A stretch of DNA of 64,000 bases, taken from positions 148,117 to 212,116 of the forward strand of contig SSNU01000165.1 in the NCBI GenBank assembly GCA_012064415.1. The letters are read 5' to 3'. The stretch is from Gyrodactylus bullatarudis (lineage: Eukaryota; Platyhelminthes; Monogenea; Gyrodactylidea; Gyrodactylidae). Each line of letters starts with the position of its first letter. The first letter of the stretch is position 1. The notes beneath the pieces were generated by a model. That model saw nothing but the letters and a program-made list of their open reading frames with translations, made no database searches and was not told the DNA's origin. The position numbers were made by a program, and so were the translations under genes. This document shows positions 1 to 13,400 of the stretch, in pieces.

Positions 1-709
1 AAAATACTGAAATCGCCTAGAGAAGCTCTCAGTAATTCGTAATTAGTTTGGAAAGTCTAACAATTTAAATTTCTTGATCACGAAGCGGTATGATTCAAAA
101 TTAAGAAGCTTAGCGTTTTCTATGAAATGGCAAGTTCTCTCAAATTCCATGGCCAAATTCGAATAGTTTGTCTAGTGATAATCCAAATTTTCGTTTTTCA
201 ATTGCTTAAAATCCTTCAAATTGATAAGAATTATGAGCTTTAAGAGTGATCCAAATTTTCTTCAATCTTAATTTTCCAAAAAAGTGTTGAATTGTATATC
301 ATCAGAGTTATTACTGATCAAATAAACAGTCACTATAATTTTATTGTATGAGAATGACTTTTAATATCATCAGTCAGTTGTGCAAACAGTGAGAGCATTT
401 AAATAAATAAGAAAGGATGCCGAGAAAACTTTTGAGGAATAGGCGCTTTATTTCAGGCATACTCTTCAGCCTCTTACATGCCAAATATATAGTAAAAACA
501 AAGAAAAATATAAATAAATCTGATTGGCTCTCATAATGATCAGGGTTGGAGGGCATTTGCATTGTCTGTCGAGTTATCACATTGTCATAATTGTTTGGCT
601 TTTGAGATGATTACACTACCCACCCTAGGGTGGGTCACATTTCTCATGCATATATGATATGAAAGTTTACAAGGTCAGGCATAAACTTAAAGTGTAGTGT
701 AATCTTAAC

Positions 710-1001
710 ATATGGGGTCTGTGTAAAGTATACATTGTATATAGCATTGATCATTATGATAACAATAGAACAATAGAAATGCATCCTCAGCTCAGGCTAG
801 TAGCCAACCTCAAGAATCAAGGAAAAGAATGAGGCGTTCAGATGTAGAAAATAACTCTAACAAAATTACCAAATACTTCAGCCAACAAAATTGAGATTGA
901 AATCTATAGTATCCCTGACTTATTACATGTGTTCCAACATTATTATTGTTATCATGATGATCAATGCTATATACAATGTATACTTTACACAGACCCCATA
1001 T
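710..1001. repeat. MITE-like element with about 58-bp terminal inverted repeats
   Basis: Bases 710-768 reappear in reverse complement at 944-1001 with only a few mismatches; both arms begin ATATGGGGTCTGTG. The 175-bp interior holds a short open stretch on the plus strand that ends in a KITKYF-like peptide before a stop, possibly a remnant of a parental transposase or simply chance. I see no clear target duplication. This is the classic form of a small non-autonomous DNA transposon. The superfamily cannot be assigned from the ends alone. Confidence 0.7.
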
Positions 1002-1226
1002 CTTTTCCTTTTATCTTTCTACAAATAGGCCAATAAAAGCCAGAAGCGAACAACATTATAGTCATACTTTTGAGGGGTTGATATTATTCGATTATTTTTA
1101 ACCCTAGAACGAAATCTCGGGTTATTATTCACCCCATTTGTATTGAAACCCCCATAAGAAAAATAAATATTTCGGACGAGGGTTAAAACATTACTCAAGA
1201 AAAGAAAGAGCTTATACTTTATGAAT

Positions 1227-2075
1227 TTAAATATTTTCTTCAACATATTTCCTATTATTTTTAAATCTGGGATATATGTCAAATATCATTTCTTTTCTCT
1301 GCTCATTGGAGATACCAAGTTTAATAGTTACTACAGCTTTCATTTCACCAGAAACAACTCCTACGATATCTTTATTATCTTCCAACATTAATGGTCCACC
1401 AGAATCACCAGCTCCAGCATTCTGAATGTTGATATCATCATAGTTGACACAAATAGGATCATTTAATTCAATTCTCTCTTGCTCCGAAAGGAGACATTTG
1501 GAAGCCTTGAGATGGCCAGATTTCAGAACGCCTAGATTCTTCACACTGTCATCATAATCATATCCGTATCCACTGAGAAGTAATGGGGTACCAACTGGAA
1601 CAGTATTTTCAAGATTGACTTTTCCGAGACCTACAAACTTTCCAAGAGTAGCAGTTCTTCCAAGTTTCAGGAAGGCCACGTCATATCCATTAGTAAGACT
1701 AACAGAAGGGTCTTTGTAGGATTTGAAACATTTTTTTTCAAATTCTGGAGCCATGCTTAATTCTGTCACCGGATATCGAGTTTTGACATCTGGATTTTCA
1801 GTCATACCTAGAAAGACCTGCAAATATTAATGAGATAAATCGAAGCTTACGTGATAATTCTTTGGTAGCAGTTCTTTATGACACACACAATGTCCTGCAG
1901 TGAGGATCTTAGTTGGACTGACAAGACTACCAGTACAAGCGCTTTTGCCCATTCTCAAGTAGGCGATAAATGGAAAGTCTTTTGTAGTATCCTGCTTATT
2001 TCCTTTGAATACCGACATTCGAGCTGCATAAGCAGTCATTATCGAACAAAGTATTAAGCTCACTATCAACTTCAT
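1227..2075 (-). CDS. Secreted S1-family serine protease, copy 1 (two exons)
   Basis: Exon 1 is 2075-1851 and exon 2 is 1817-1227; the intron between them is only 33 nt (GTAAGC...TTGCAG) and phase 0, giving 271 residues. A signal peptide covers about residues 1-18. The chymotrypsin-fold triad is visible: His in LTAGHC, Asp in GYDVAFLKL, Ser in GDSGGPL. Odd features: the usual activation IVGG is replaced by R-MSVFKG, the pocket residue six before the active Ser is Asn rather than Asp, Cys191 is absent, and the SWG stretch reads VSGE. It is therefore probably secreted and catalytic, but not of trypsin-like specificity. A near-identical tandem copy lies at 4135-4983 on the same strand, so the pair arose by duplication. 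The start is chosen by the signal peptide and the TATA box 36-42 bases upstream. Confidence 0.9.
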
Positions 2076-2110
2076 TAATAAGTTCTGAGTTAAACATGAA
2101 ATGGGAACTA

Positions 2111-2117
2111 TTTTATA
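2111..2117 (-). promoter_or_regulatory. TATA box of protease copy 1
   Basis: TATAAAA on the minus strand, in the context GGTATAAAATAG, 36-42 bases upstream of the start codon. The same block, with flanking sequence, precedes copy 2. With a normal TATA to start-site spacing of about 30, the 5' UTR would be only about 10-15 nt. Confidence 0.55.
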
Positions 2118-2439
2118 CCTTGTCTGGTATTTATCTAATTGATTATATTATATAATCATAGCATTACAACGAGAAGTGCAATATAAAGTAGCTTTTTCAC
2201 CTTTTAGGATTATATTTTCATGTTCATCAACTATTTTTTATTAGGGTCTCGTATGAAGAAGAAATTTAATATTCGGCTTGCCTCCTCTATGCTTCCTGAT
2301 AATTTTAAGAATTAATGATGAAATTTTAATTAATTTTAACAAGAAGTATTACATGAAAATTTCGAAATTTCACAGAGTTGATATAAATGATGTTGATTGG
2401 AGAATTTTAGCATTGTTGTAAAGAAGCCATTTTAAGAAT

Positions 2440-3720
2440 CTCATAAAACGCGCCGAATTTCTAACGTTTGAGCTCAAATTCTTTCTCGATTTCGAAGATT
2501 TGAAACAATTAAATGCTGATATTTGGGATCAAAATTAGAAAAAAATCCGAAATCGCCTAGAGAATATCACAAAATTCGTTATTATATAATATACTGTGGT
2601 AAATGTAATCATTTGAATTTTTTTCATCTATTCCAAAGGAAAATGATCCAAAATTCTAAAGTTAAACTTTTACTTGGACACAATTGGTTACTTTCAACTA
2701 GGCCGGTAAAAAGTCGAAATTTGCTAATTTCAGCCATAAAATAAACAGCTCATTTTAGTACTAATGCTTAAGATTTCAAGTAATCTTTTTTTATAAGTGA
2801 GATAAAATATCGATAAATGTCGAAAATCCTTGAATTGTCGATAATTTAATCAATAACTGTAACAATCCCTTAGATCAATGACTGATACTGTAAAATATTC
2901 TTTTGAAAAATTCCTTATTTTCGAATCCATCCAATGAAAATTAAGAAACTAATTTTCTAGTTAATTTACTGACATAAGTGATGATCACAATCAAGTGGTT
3001 GGCATGTGTGGAATGGTCTTTCTCAATGCTCAAAAATGTTCTAACAAAGAACCAATTATTTAAGACTGGCAATCTAAAAGAGCAATTTTATATTCGCTTA
3101 ATTATATATTACAATATTTTTGAAAGATTAATAAATTTAATTTAAAAGGCCCATATCCTCGTAATTTACCTAGAAAACGATGTCGATTTTGAGTCGATTT
3201 CGTGAAGTAAAAAATGTCGAAAAATTTTACTGGCCTACTTTCAACCTTTACAGCAAAATTCGAATTCTTTCTCAAAAGTTGATTTCAAACGTTCTGATTG
3301 AATTTATTCGTAATTATTTATTTCGAAAACTTATAAGATCATTTTATTGTGGAATTGAAAACATAATAAGTTCTTCTCAACCTTTATGGCCATTTTGAGA
3401 ATTTACAAATACACTGATTTTCATTTTTTAAAACTTTGACTTCAAAATTATTATCAATTTCGAAAATTTAAAATTGGCGATTATTGTGGGAAATCGAACA
3501 GTTTGAAGTTTTCAATAATCATGTAGAAGAATAACTCAAAATTTAAATGTGAAACTTTTTTTGAAAATTGCGAGTTTTTCTCAACCTTTTTGGCCAAATT
3601 TGATATCTTTGAATAACCTTGATCCGAAATATCACATAAGGATAGTCGAAAAAGTGAAAAACATTTGAATGGTAAAACCATTATAACTTCACTTTTTGCG
3701 TTTTCAACAAACTTTTCATA
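2440..3720. repeat. Degenerate copies of a dispersed AT-rich repeat (same family as 63048-63483)
   Basis: Between the two protease genes there is no credible gene. Several stretches, for example about 2460-2720 and 3180-3700, share phrases with the intact element at 63048-63483: AATTCGTTATTAT, GTGGGAAATCGAA, AATGATCCAAAATT, TTCTTTCTCAA. The start of the window, 1-290, contains similar words. They look like old, rearranged copies. The boundaries given are approximate. Confidence 0.5.
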
Positions 3721-4134
3721 ATTCTGAACAATGTAGTTCTTCAGGCAGCTGATCGAAATAGATTGACTACTTGAAGCAATTAGAGGTTGTTTTTAGTAAT
3801 CATTAGAGCTTCAAAAAATTTCTTTTTAGATCTTTTAGAATTTCAAAAATAATATGTTTTGTTTCTAAGGTATTATTTTAAAATACTTAATCGCAAATTT
3901 ACCAAAAGAAATCTGACATAAACTACTTACAAGTAACCAGAATAAAACATCAACTGATCAAAAGATGTTGTGGAATTGAAAATTAAGATTTTATTGCTTG
4001 TCTCAATCAAATATTAAGTTCTATTCACCAGTAGAATCTGTAGAAGAAGACGAGGAAGGGAATAATGTAGCATTTCTTATGAATAATATGAATTAGAGTG
4101 AATTAGAAACTCAAGAACGTAAAACTTTATAAAT

Positions 4135-4983
4135 TCAAATATTTTCTTCAACATATTTCCTATTATTTTTCAATCTGGGATATATGTCAAAGCTTATTTC
4201 AGTTTTCTCTTCGACAGAGTTTCCATACTTATTAATCACTACAGCTGCCATTTCACCAGAAACAACTCCTACGATATCTTTATTATCTTCCAACATTAAT
4301 GGTCCACCAGAATCACCAGCTCCAGCATTCTGAATGTTGATATCATCATAGTTGACACAAATAGGATCATTCATTCTTTTGATTTGTTCCTCAGTAAGGA
4401 GACATTTGGAAGCCTTGAGATGGCCAGATTTCAGAACGCCTAGATTCTTCACACTGTCATCATAATCATATCCGTATCCACTGAGAAGTAATGGGGTACC
4501 AACTGGAACAGTATTTTCAAGATTGACTTTTCCGAGACCTACATGTTTTTTAAGAGCAGCTGCTTTTCCAAGAGCCAGAAAGGCCACGTCATATCCATTA
4601 ACAAGATTGACCGATGGGTCTTTGTAGGATCTTAGACACTGTTCATTATACTCTGGAGCCATGCTGAATTTCTTTACTGGATATCGATTCTTCATATTAG
4701 GATTTTCAGTTATACCTAGAAAGACCTACAAATATTAATGAGATCAATCTAAGCTTACGTGAACATTCTTTGGTACCAAATCTTCATGACAGATGCAATG
4801 TCCAGCGCTGAGAATTGTTTTTAAACCAACAAGACTACCAGTACAGGCATTTCCACCGAGTACTAACAGGGCGATAAATGGAAATTCTTTTGTAGTTTCC
4901 TGCTTATTTCCCTTGAATACCGACATTCGGGCTGCATAAGCAGTCATTAACGAACAGAGTATTATGCTTATTAACAACTTCAT
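4135..4983 (-). CDS. Secreted S1-family serine protease, copy 2 (two exons)
   Basis: Exon 1 is 4983-4759 and exon 2 is 4725-4135, with a 33-nt phase-0 intron at 4726-4758; exon lengths match copy 1 exactly (225 and 591 bases), giving 271 residues. Signal peptide, catalytic His (LSAGHC), Asp (GYDVAFLAL) and Ser (GDSGGPL) are all present. Most of the C-terminal half is identical to copy 1; differences cluster in the N-terminal part of exon 2 and near the C-terminus. It has the same unusual features as copy 1: no IVGG activation end, Asn in place of pocket Asp189, no Cys191. It is probably a digestive or secreted effector protease, with the substrate unknown. Confidence 0.9.
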
Positions 4984-5017
4984 GAATAAGTTTTGAGTAA
5001 AAATAAAATAGGAACTA

Positions 5018-5024
5018 TTTTATA
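5018..5024 (-). promoter_or_regulatory. TATA box of protease copy 2
   Basis: TATAAAA on the minus strand, 35-41 bases upstream of the start codon, within a block also conserved upstream of copy 1 (about 2100-2150). This indicates that the duplication included the promoter. Confidence 0.55.
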
Positions 5025-5039
5025 CCTTGTCTGTTATTT

Positions 5040-7680
5040 ATCTAATTGATTATACCCTGAAACATACAATATAAATATAAAAATTTCAACTACTATGAAA
5101 AAATGCTGAAAAATTTTTAAAACTCACTCAAAACTGAATCAAGTAACAAGTGTACTAAGATTTTTAAAATTCAGAGTCATTCAAATTTTCATTTTTTTGA
5201 ACCTTGGAACTGGTAGAAAATAGTTTTGTCAAAAAAATTCTCGCAGTATTAAAGTTGGACAAGAAAATCAATTTTTTTAAATATTACCTAGGGAATTATT
5301 ATTAGTTAGACATAAACGTTGACTTTCATAAACTAGCCAATTCAAAAGTTGGAAGAAAATATGTCGGGTCACTAAATGTATTGCCTAAAACTGGCTCAAG
5401 TAGTGATTTTTATTTAATTTTTAAAAATTTCGATTTTGCTCTGAATTTGTGCTTTTTGAATTTTGAATTTGAAGTTTTATTGCTTTTAAATTAGACTGGT
5501 CAAGGAAGGATCAAATTTGTTAATTTAAACTCGAATTTTTCAAGTTAAAAATTTCATCATTCAAAATGTGTAATTTTGTACTTTTAGCCTAAGATAATCA
5601 ATGCAAAAGAGGTAGATTTAACCCTGTGAAATACACAAACATTCATATTCCCTACTCAAAATGTGAACAAATGAAAATAGTATTTGTAATTTATTGTCTG
5701 TCCATTTCAAAACAACTCACACTTGTTAGTCTACCAATTATTAGACGCTCGTAAGTAATTCCTTCGATGCTCAACGTTTCATTCAACTTTTATTCTTCCT
5801 CCTTTTGTTTAGTTGTTTTTCCGCAAGAACACAATAAATGAACAACATGAAAGGATTTTACTGAATTTTCTGAAAATAATTTCCTGGAGATTAATCTATT
5901 TTTTTTAATTTGAATAATGGCTATTTATTATAACAAAATTCTTTTTTAATATCCTCAGCAATATAGAGAAATTATTAATAAAAAATAATCATGGTTGATT
6001 CTCAACTTATTAGAACGTTCAGTTCTCAGTAAACTCACACCTGTTGAATATCAACATCTTCAAAACAGGAATTTTCCAGAACCTAGTCTTTTCATGAAAA
6101 TCTGATGAAGTATTTGAATCAGTTAGCAAACCGTTGAAAGAACCTGTCGAAATATAGAGTTTATCACTGTATAATATTTTTTTAATTTTCAATAGATTTC
6201 CTTATGAAAATCGAATATTTTGAGACTGAAATTCTAATGATTTGGCATAAAAATAATTTTGAATTACTCTGTTTGAGTTTCAATGTGATTAAACAGTCCA
6301 ATCCAAGAATTGTAATTTTCGATCTATATTCAATATTGTTTAATTATGATCTCAATTTTTTAATAAAGAATTCAAACTTGGTTCAGATTTCTAGGAATCG
6401 AGATCAATTTGCCATCTGAAGAAAAAAATTATTTTTAACAAAAATAATTCCATTTTTCATTTCTTAAGCTTGAGCTGAAAATTCATAAAGATTTGAAATT
6501 CGGAAGTTGGTCAAAGGAAGCTTTTATGGATCAAGATTAGATCAATTAGGTGAAGCATATAAAAATTAAATTTAATCAATTTTAAATCGAATACAGATTT
6601 TGGAAGAGGAAAAGATAACAGATCAGAGATTAACGGTATCTGGATAATCTAGGTAAACATTTTTTATAAATCCCAAAATACAATTTGATTTTTTCAACCT
6701 TGATATTCTCCCTAATCTATAAACTATAATTACAAAATAAGTTATTATTAATAACTAATTCAAAAGAGTGAAATTTTTCGTCCTGGAGATGTAATTCTTA
6801 TTCAATCATGTCATTCTTTTTCTGCTGCAATTTATACATTGATCAATTGCATCTTTCTTTTGTAGCTTTTCATCAATCGGACAAATAAAACAAGACAACT
6901 CAGATAATCTAAGCCAGTCGAGTGTCCAGAGTAATCAAACCCATTTGTAAGTCTCCCTAATCTGTACTCGAGTAAAATTTTAAAATGAATTTATCATCGG
7001 TAATACTCTGTTTTCACAAGATTTACTTTAAAGTAGAAATTATGCAGCTATTCTCGAAGAATTTCACAATAATCTTAAGGTCTAAAGGTTTTCTGAGGAT
7101 TTTTTGGAAGCCGACTGAAAAGAAAAATTTTCACCGATTCAAGAAAAAAAATTAGCAGATATTTTAAATTTTGAGTTGGGAAGTAGAATTTCGTATGATA
7201 ACGGACTATTTTCCTAAACACATTAGGTACATTTTGTTTTCTTTGTCTGAAAAATGATGTCTGATCCCTCTTACACCTTGAGATCAACTTAAAATTTAAA
7301 AAATGGAAAAATCGTTCCAACTCGAAATTTAGAATGTCTTCTAATTTTTTCGAATAAATCTTTTTCTTAAATTGATGAAAGTGTTTCTTTTGAATGGCCT
7401 TCCAAAAAATCTTGCGAACTCTTGATAGAAAAATGAGTTTTTTTATAAAAATTCAAATTGGCGCCAAAATTTCAAAAAGATAGGGATCAAAAGTTATTTT
7501 CAAAGATCGCATTAAGCAATAAAATTTGAACTAAATGATTTTTGTTCTGCTTGAGATTCCTGATTTCCGCAAATATATTATCATTTTGCTGACTAATGTC
7601 TTGCATTTTGTAGGTAGAAAACGAAAATAGATTCTGGGTGAATATGAGCTCTTTATTTTCGTCGGTTCTCATCAGACCCT
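5040..7680. other. No gene found; AT-rich intergenic DNA
   Basis: Open frames here are short, without recognisable motifs, and have no splice-consistent partners. A short stretch at about 3795-3960, just upstream of the protease pair, resembles the interior of the MITE at 35840-36078. Bases 7665-7678 carry the recurring phrase TCTCATCAGAC directly before the assembly gap. Confidence 0.5.
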
Positions 7681-8011
7681 NNNNNNNNNNNNNNNNNNNN
7701 NNNNNNNNNNNNNNNNNNNNNNNNNNNNNNNNNNNNNNNNNNNNNNNNNNNNNNNNNNNNNNNNNNNNNNNNNNNNNNNNNNNNNNNNNNNNNNNNNNNN
7801 NNNNNNNNNNNNNNNNNNNNNNNNNNNNNNNNNNNNNNNNNNNNNNNNNNNNNNNNNNNNNNNNNNNNNNNNNNNNNNNNNNNNNNNNNNNNNNNNNNNN
7901 NNNNNNNNNNNNNNNNNNNNNNNNNNNNNNNNNNNNNNNNNNNNNNNNNNNNNNNNNNNNNNNNNNNNNNNNNNNNNNNNNNNNNNNNNNNNNNNNNNNN
8001 NNNNNNNNNNN
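7681..8011. other. Assembly gap (331 N)
   Basis: A run of undetermined bases. Any translated frame crossing it is meaningless. Upstream exons (BTB/BACK) of the kelch gene that begins to be visible at 10488 could lie here or outside the window. Confidence 0.99.
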
Positions 8012-8762
8012 TTTTCTTCAAATGGTAAAAGTGGGCAACATGAGTAGGATCCCAGAAAATCTTTAACAAATTCGAATTCTTGATCAAGATATCGAGATTT
8101 CTGTAAAAATCATAGATTCCCAACTTCATATCAATTAGCTTTATAATAGCCCTACACATGGACATGTGTGAGTGTATGAAATTGCCTTATATATCTTCGA
8201 ATAAACCACATCATTCCACTATTTTTGAGAAGCTACGTCTGATTTGTCATTTCACTATTCTTGTTACTCTCTTGGTTACAAACTTTGAACTCTTTGTCTC
8301 TTTCTTTCTTAATATAGTTTCAAGATATTCATTTCTTAAATATTTTCGGAATTATTCACTCTTATGAAAAGGACTCCTACAGAACTCATGAATGCATGTC
8401 ATGAGAGGGTTAACTTTAGAGTATGATCAGCTGTAACAGGAAATTTTCTGAGTTCTTGATAAGGTGCAACTGCAAACTGATAAAAGTAACTCATTTATTT
8501 GCAAAAAATATAGGTCTGCTATGTAATTCTGAGTACCATCGTTTCCTATCTTGTTAACATATGTAAACTTTTTTATTTTTTGTTAGAAATATTTTATTGA
8601 TATGTACAACATAGGTAAATATGGTTATAAATAGTTATTCATATAAGGTTACAATAGACATAAGAATACAATAAAGATTAAGTCCAGCTGAATTTGTTCA
8701 ATAAAGTCAATTATCTAAATGAATCTGAGCATTAAATCAAAGACCAAACTGGATTTTGACAT

Positions 8763-10124
8763 TTATAAATGTAAAGAAGGGTATAAGAGAGATTTTGAAT
8801 AATCTATTTTTGATCTAATATATAACATAATAGATTTAAGATCATGGGCGTTGTTACAATCTGAAAGATTGAATTTAGCGTCTAATTGTCTAAAAGACGA
8901 CAATAAGATATGATCATTGTAGTTTTTATTTCTGAGATTGTAGGAGGAGGTAATAGATGAAGACGAGTTTATAAAAATTTTTATAATAAAAGCACATCTT
9001 CTGATCCACAGTGGCTGTAGCCCCGAGATCGAGATAAGCGCATTGTAAGAGTCAAGATTCGGATACAGTGAGTATAAAAAACGATATTGAATTCTTTCAA
9101 TCTCTAAAGATTGATAATTATTTATATCGTATAACAGAGGAAATAGATAATCAAAATGACTAAAAAAACTAAGCATTTATAGGCTTTTAGTTTAAGTACT
9201 ATAGATTTGGAGAATTTTTGAATAGTTTTTAAAAAGTAAAAGATCTTTTTAAAATTAGAATAAGGGTCAATTTTTTAATTTTGAATCAATACTGAAACCC
9301 AGATCAGAAGTAAAGGAGACGATTTCTCCAGGAAGTAGAAGCGATTCAAGGAGGGTTGCAGGGAGACCCAATGGGAGCATTATTTTGCATTTATCTCTGT
9401 TTAGACAGAGCCCCATGGACTCGAGTGAATCTTTTAGAGAGTAGAAGTAGTGGTTGATTTTTAATATATCAAGGGAGTTTCTCACCTTGAAGACGAATTT
9501 AATATCGTCTACAAATTTAAAGAGAGCACCCTCAGTACTCTCTGGAAGCTGAATATCAGCGAAGCAAAGGTTAAAGAGAAGCGGACCGATGGTTGACCCT
9601 TGTGGAACACCCGAGTAGATGGGTTGTATATCACTGGAGAAGGAGTTATATGCAACATATTGGCTTCTATTGGCTAGTAGGTTGAGGGTCAAGTTAATAA
9701 TATATGGATCATTTTTATTTTCAATAAGCTTATCTCTGATAAACGAAAATTTTAATTTATCGAAAGCTTTGGAAATATTAATGTAAAAAACAATGAAAGT
9801 TTCTTTAGATTTTAAGAGAGGTTTAGTGTAATTTAAAAATTCTAACAAGTTAGAGGAGGTACTCTTTCTAGATAGGAACCCATGTTGGGATTTATCAGGA
9901 GAGGGGTGGGGCAGATTAGTAAATATTTCTTCGGTTAAAAAACGATCGATAATGGACAAGAATATATTGAGTGAAGATATGGGACGCAGATCAGATAGGT
10001 TGGAGTAGTTCTTAGATTTAGGAATCGGCGTGATTTTAATGGTAAGCCAATCATCAGGTATGAAATTGGAAGCGATGCAACGGTTTATGAAATTAACTAA
10101 ACATATTAAAAATTTACTAGGCAT
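8763..10124 (-). pseudogene. LINE reverse transcriptase fragment, copy 1
   Basis: The minus-strand frame from 10124 to 9267 is a non-LTR retrotransposon reverse transcriptase core: FIPDDW...ITPIPK, LRPISSLNIFLSIIDRF, SQHGFL, ISKAFDKLKFS, SGVPQGSTIGPLLFN, and FVDD in place of the catalytic Y/FADD box. The same reading frame resumes at 9176-8763 with the C-terminal region (LISISGLQPLWIRRC) after in-frame stops. There is no endonuclease or ORF1 upstream, so the copy is 5'-truncated near 10130-10240. The organisation and motifs suit the CR1/Jockey range. It is related to the copies at 11158-18577 and 18863-19462. Confidence 0.85.
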
Positions 10125-10487
10125 GACTTTTACTGGGATTTACTGGTTTTGTACTGAATATGACGTATATATCAATGGGGAAAAAATTATATTCTTATGC
10201 AGAAATTCAACAATGTCTTTTATATAGCTCAAATTTTGAAGAGTGATAAAATGATTTATGTGTAAAACTAAAAATAATGCCATATTTTTCAGAAAATTGT
10301 TTAGTGAACATTAAAGCATACATTTTCATCTTGAATAGAAATAGTTTGAAGGTGAATTCAAAGAATAATTATTTCTTGAAATGGTAAAATCTCATAAAAT
10401 TCCTCTTGAGAAGATCATAGATTATCTTATCTAATAATAATGGTTTATTCAAAATGTATCACTGATAATATCTCAAATATTTTAAAG

Positions 10488-13400
10488 GTGATTTTTGTTC
10501 TGGGTGGTTGGTTTGATGGAGATGGTCCAAGAGCCTCCGTGCAGTTATACAATCCAAAATCAGATTCATGGACTATATGGACTAACCCTAATGAGAACAG
10601 AGATCTCTTCACATTATCAGAAAATGATAACTATGTATCAAACCAAAATCACGTCAATGTCAACATCAAGAACATTCAGAAAAGAGTTTATGCTGGATGT
10701 ACAATTATAAATGAAATTCTATATATTATTGGGGGATTCGATTCTGTGAATGCGCTGCAAACAAATTTAGCCTATTCTATTGAGCAAGACTATTGGTACG
10801 TAATTTATTAATCTCTTATTATTTAAAAAATCTCAAGAAAATAAACTTCCTAAAAAATGAATGAGATTTGAACTGAAGATTATGGAATATTTTTGCTTGA
10901 TTACTTATGAGTAGGAGTATGAATTTTATACTTTTTTCTTGAAACTAGGTGACATTTTGTTTGACCATAAATAAGTTATTTTTTCATCATTTCAACATTG
11001 GCTTATTTTTTTAATAATTATAATATATTGTCATGCCAATTTTTATTCCATTTTTAGTCAAAACAAAGTTAATTTTTTTGTTCATTCATCATGAAATTAG
11101 CAACATTCGCTACAAAACAAAAAATTATCTAGTTTCCTTGAATTTCAGGCTAAATTATTATTTCATCTGAGATATAAGAAGATTCAAGGATGAGACCGTT
11201 TTTGTAAAAAGTTCTAGATTCAAGTTAGTTTTTAAATTTTTACATTCAAGACTCTTGTTGGATGACGTCATCCATAAGAGGTCTTTCAATATAAAAACTA
11301 GTAGAAATATTGAAGAGAAGAGGACCGATAGTGGAACCTTGAGGAACACCAGAATTAATGGGTTCAAGACTACTATTAACCCTTCCGTAGCCATTGTACC
11401 CTGGAGGGAACATTACATTCAAAATGCATTTTTAAATCGAAAATTTGCATTTTCACAAAAAGTTTTATTCTCATTCTATTATTTAAGAAATGCTCTTTAA
11501 GATGATATAAAAACCAACTTTATTTTTGATTTAAAAAAATTAAAAAGTTTACATTGAAAATCGGAAAATTCAAAAAATAATTTTTTCCCAAATTGGATAT
11601 ATTGAATGAATTTTAAAAATTCTTATCGAAATAATTCAACATATTGCAATCTATTACATAAAAAACATTGTTAAATTGATAATATGGGGTCAATTTTATA
11701 ATATTAGTATATCAATTTTTGTTTAATAAAAGAAAATTTTTGCTTGTCGAAGGCCTTAGATATATCTAGATAGTGGATAATAATAAAGTATTCAGATTTT
11801 AAAAGAGGGCAAGAATAATTCATGAATTCGAGCATATAAGTAGATGTGTTCTTCCCTGGTAAGAACCCATGTTGAGAATTGTCGGGGAACGGCTTGGGTA
11901 AACTATTGGAAATTTCATCAGTAAGAAACCGATCTAATATAGTTAGGAAGATGTTGAGGCATGATATTGGCCTTAAATCACAGAGGGATGAATATTTTTT
12001 AGTTTTTGGGATGGGGGGGGGGATTTTAACTATCAACCAGTCATCAGGAATAAAACAATTAGCTATTAATGGTGGTCGAATTAATATGTGGGCCACTTCA
12101 AATATTCTAAATTCTCGAATTATTTTAAACAATATTATTTTCAAATTAACACTGTTAGATGCACAAAAAAATTTTCTATCAAATAATAATTGAATGAATT
12201 TTTCTATCATCGTATATTTCCCTATAAAGGTAAAAATACTATTTTTCATTGAAAATCAAAACGAAAAAATATGTGGTTCACTTTTTATTAACCTAAAAAT
12301 TCTCCTTTCTTCTCAATTATTTCGAAACTTCTTTTTGTCATTGAACTTATAAAGGGTCTCACATCATCTTCAGTAAATTCGGACCACTTTTTTAAAATTT
12401 CACACTTGAGTTCATCGATGTTTTGAAATTGCCTCCCATTCCCATAAACTCTCTGAGATAAAAGTCCCCATAAGTTTTCTATAGGATTAAGGTCCGGACT
12501 TTTAGCTGGCCAATCAATATAATCAATTTCATTATCATTCAGCCATTCAATTGTTGATTTTGAAGTATGACATGGTGCATTGTCTTGTTGGAATACAAGA
12601 CATTCATTTTTGAACTCATTTTTATAAATTAAAATGGCATCAGTCAAAATATCTTGATATTTTTCTGAGTTCATTTTGTTATTGATTATGACCAGGGGTA
12701 AGGTTCCTTTAGAATATACAGCTCCCCATACCATAATCGAAGCTCCACCATGTACGCGATTCAGTATTTTTCTAGGAGCGTCCCCATTCGGACACCAATG
12801 ATAACTCAAGCCATCAGGTCCATCCAAATTAAATTTCTTCTCGTCTGTGAATATGACTTTGTCCCAATTAATTCTTTGGGCCAATTTATCCTTGATCCAA
12901 TCAACTCGAAATTTCTTATTGTGTTCTGAGAGTTTCGGGGTTTTTTTCGACTTTCTCCAAGACATTTTCAATTTCTTTTTTACACAGTTTTGAATAGTTC
13001 TTACATTCACACTCAAATTCAAGATCGATTTTACCTGATTACAGTTCATAAATTGTTTAGATACAAGTTTTCTTATCTGACCCCTCTGCGAATTCGTGAT
13101 AATTGCTTTTCGACCTGGTTTCTTGAGGGTTTTCTTGTAGGTACAGCCGTGAATAAATCTGTTAATGGTTGTGGCTGAACATTTGAATCTTCTTGAAATT
13201 TCTCTACTTGAAACTCCGGTATTTTTCAGAGATTTTATGGTCTCGAGCTCATGATCTGTGAAACGACAATTATGATGATGCATTTAGTCGGTTGTAAATT
13301 TTACTTATGGATAACTCTAAAATAATGCATATAAATTAAAAATATCACCTAACCTTAGTTGTTTTGAGCAAATAATGATCAATATAGCAGAAATAAAAAG

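Noticed and set aside
7638..8165. ORFs crossing the first run of N
   Set aside because: They exist only because undetermined bases lack stop codons.
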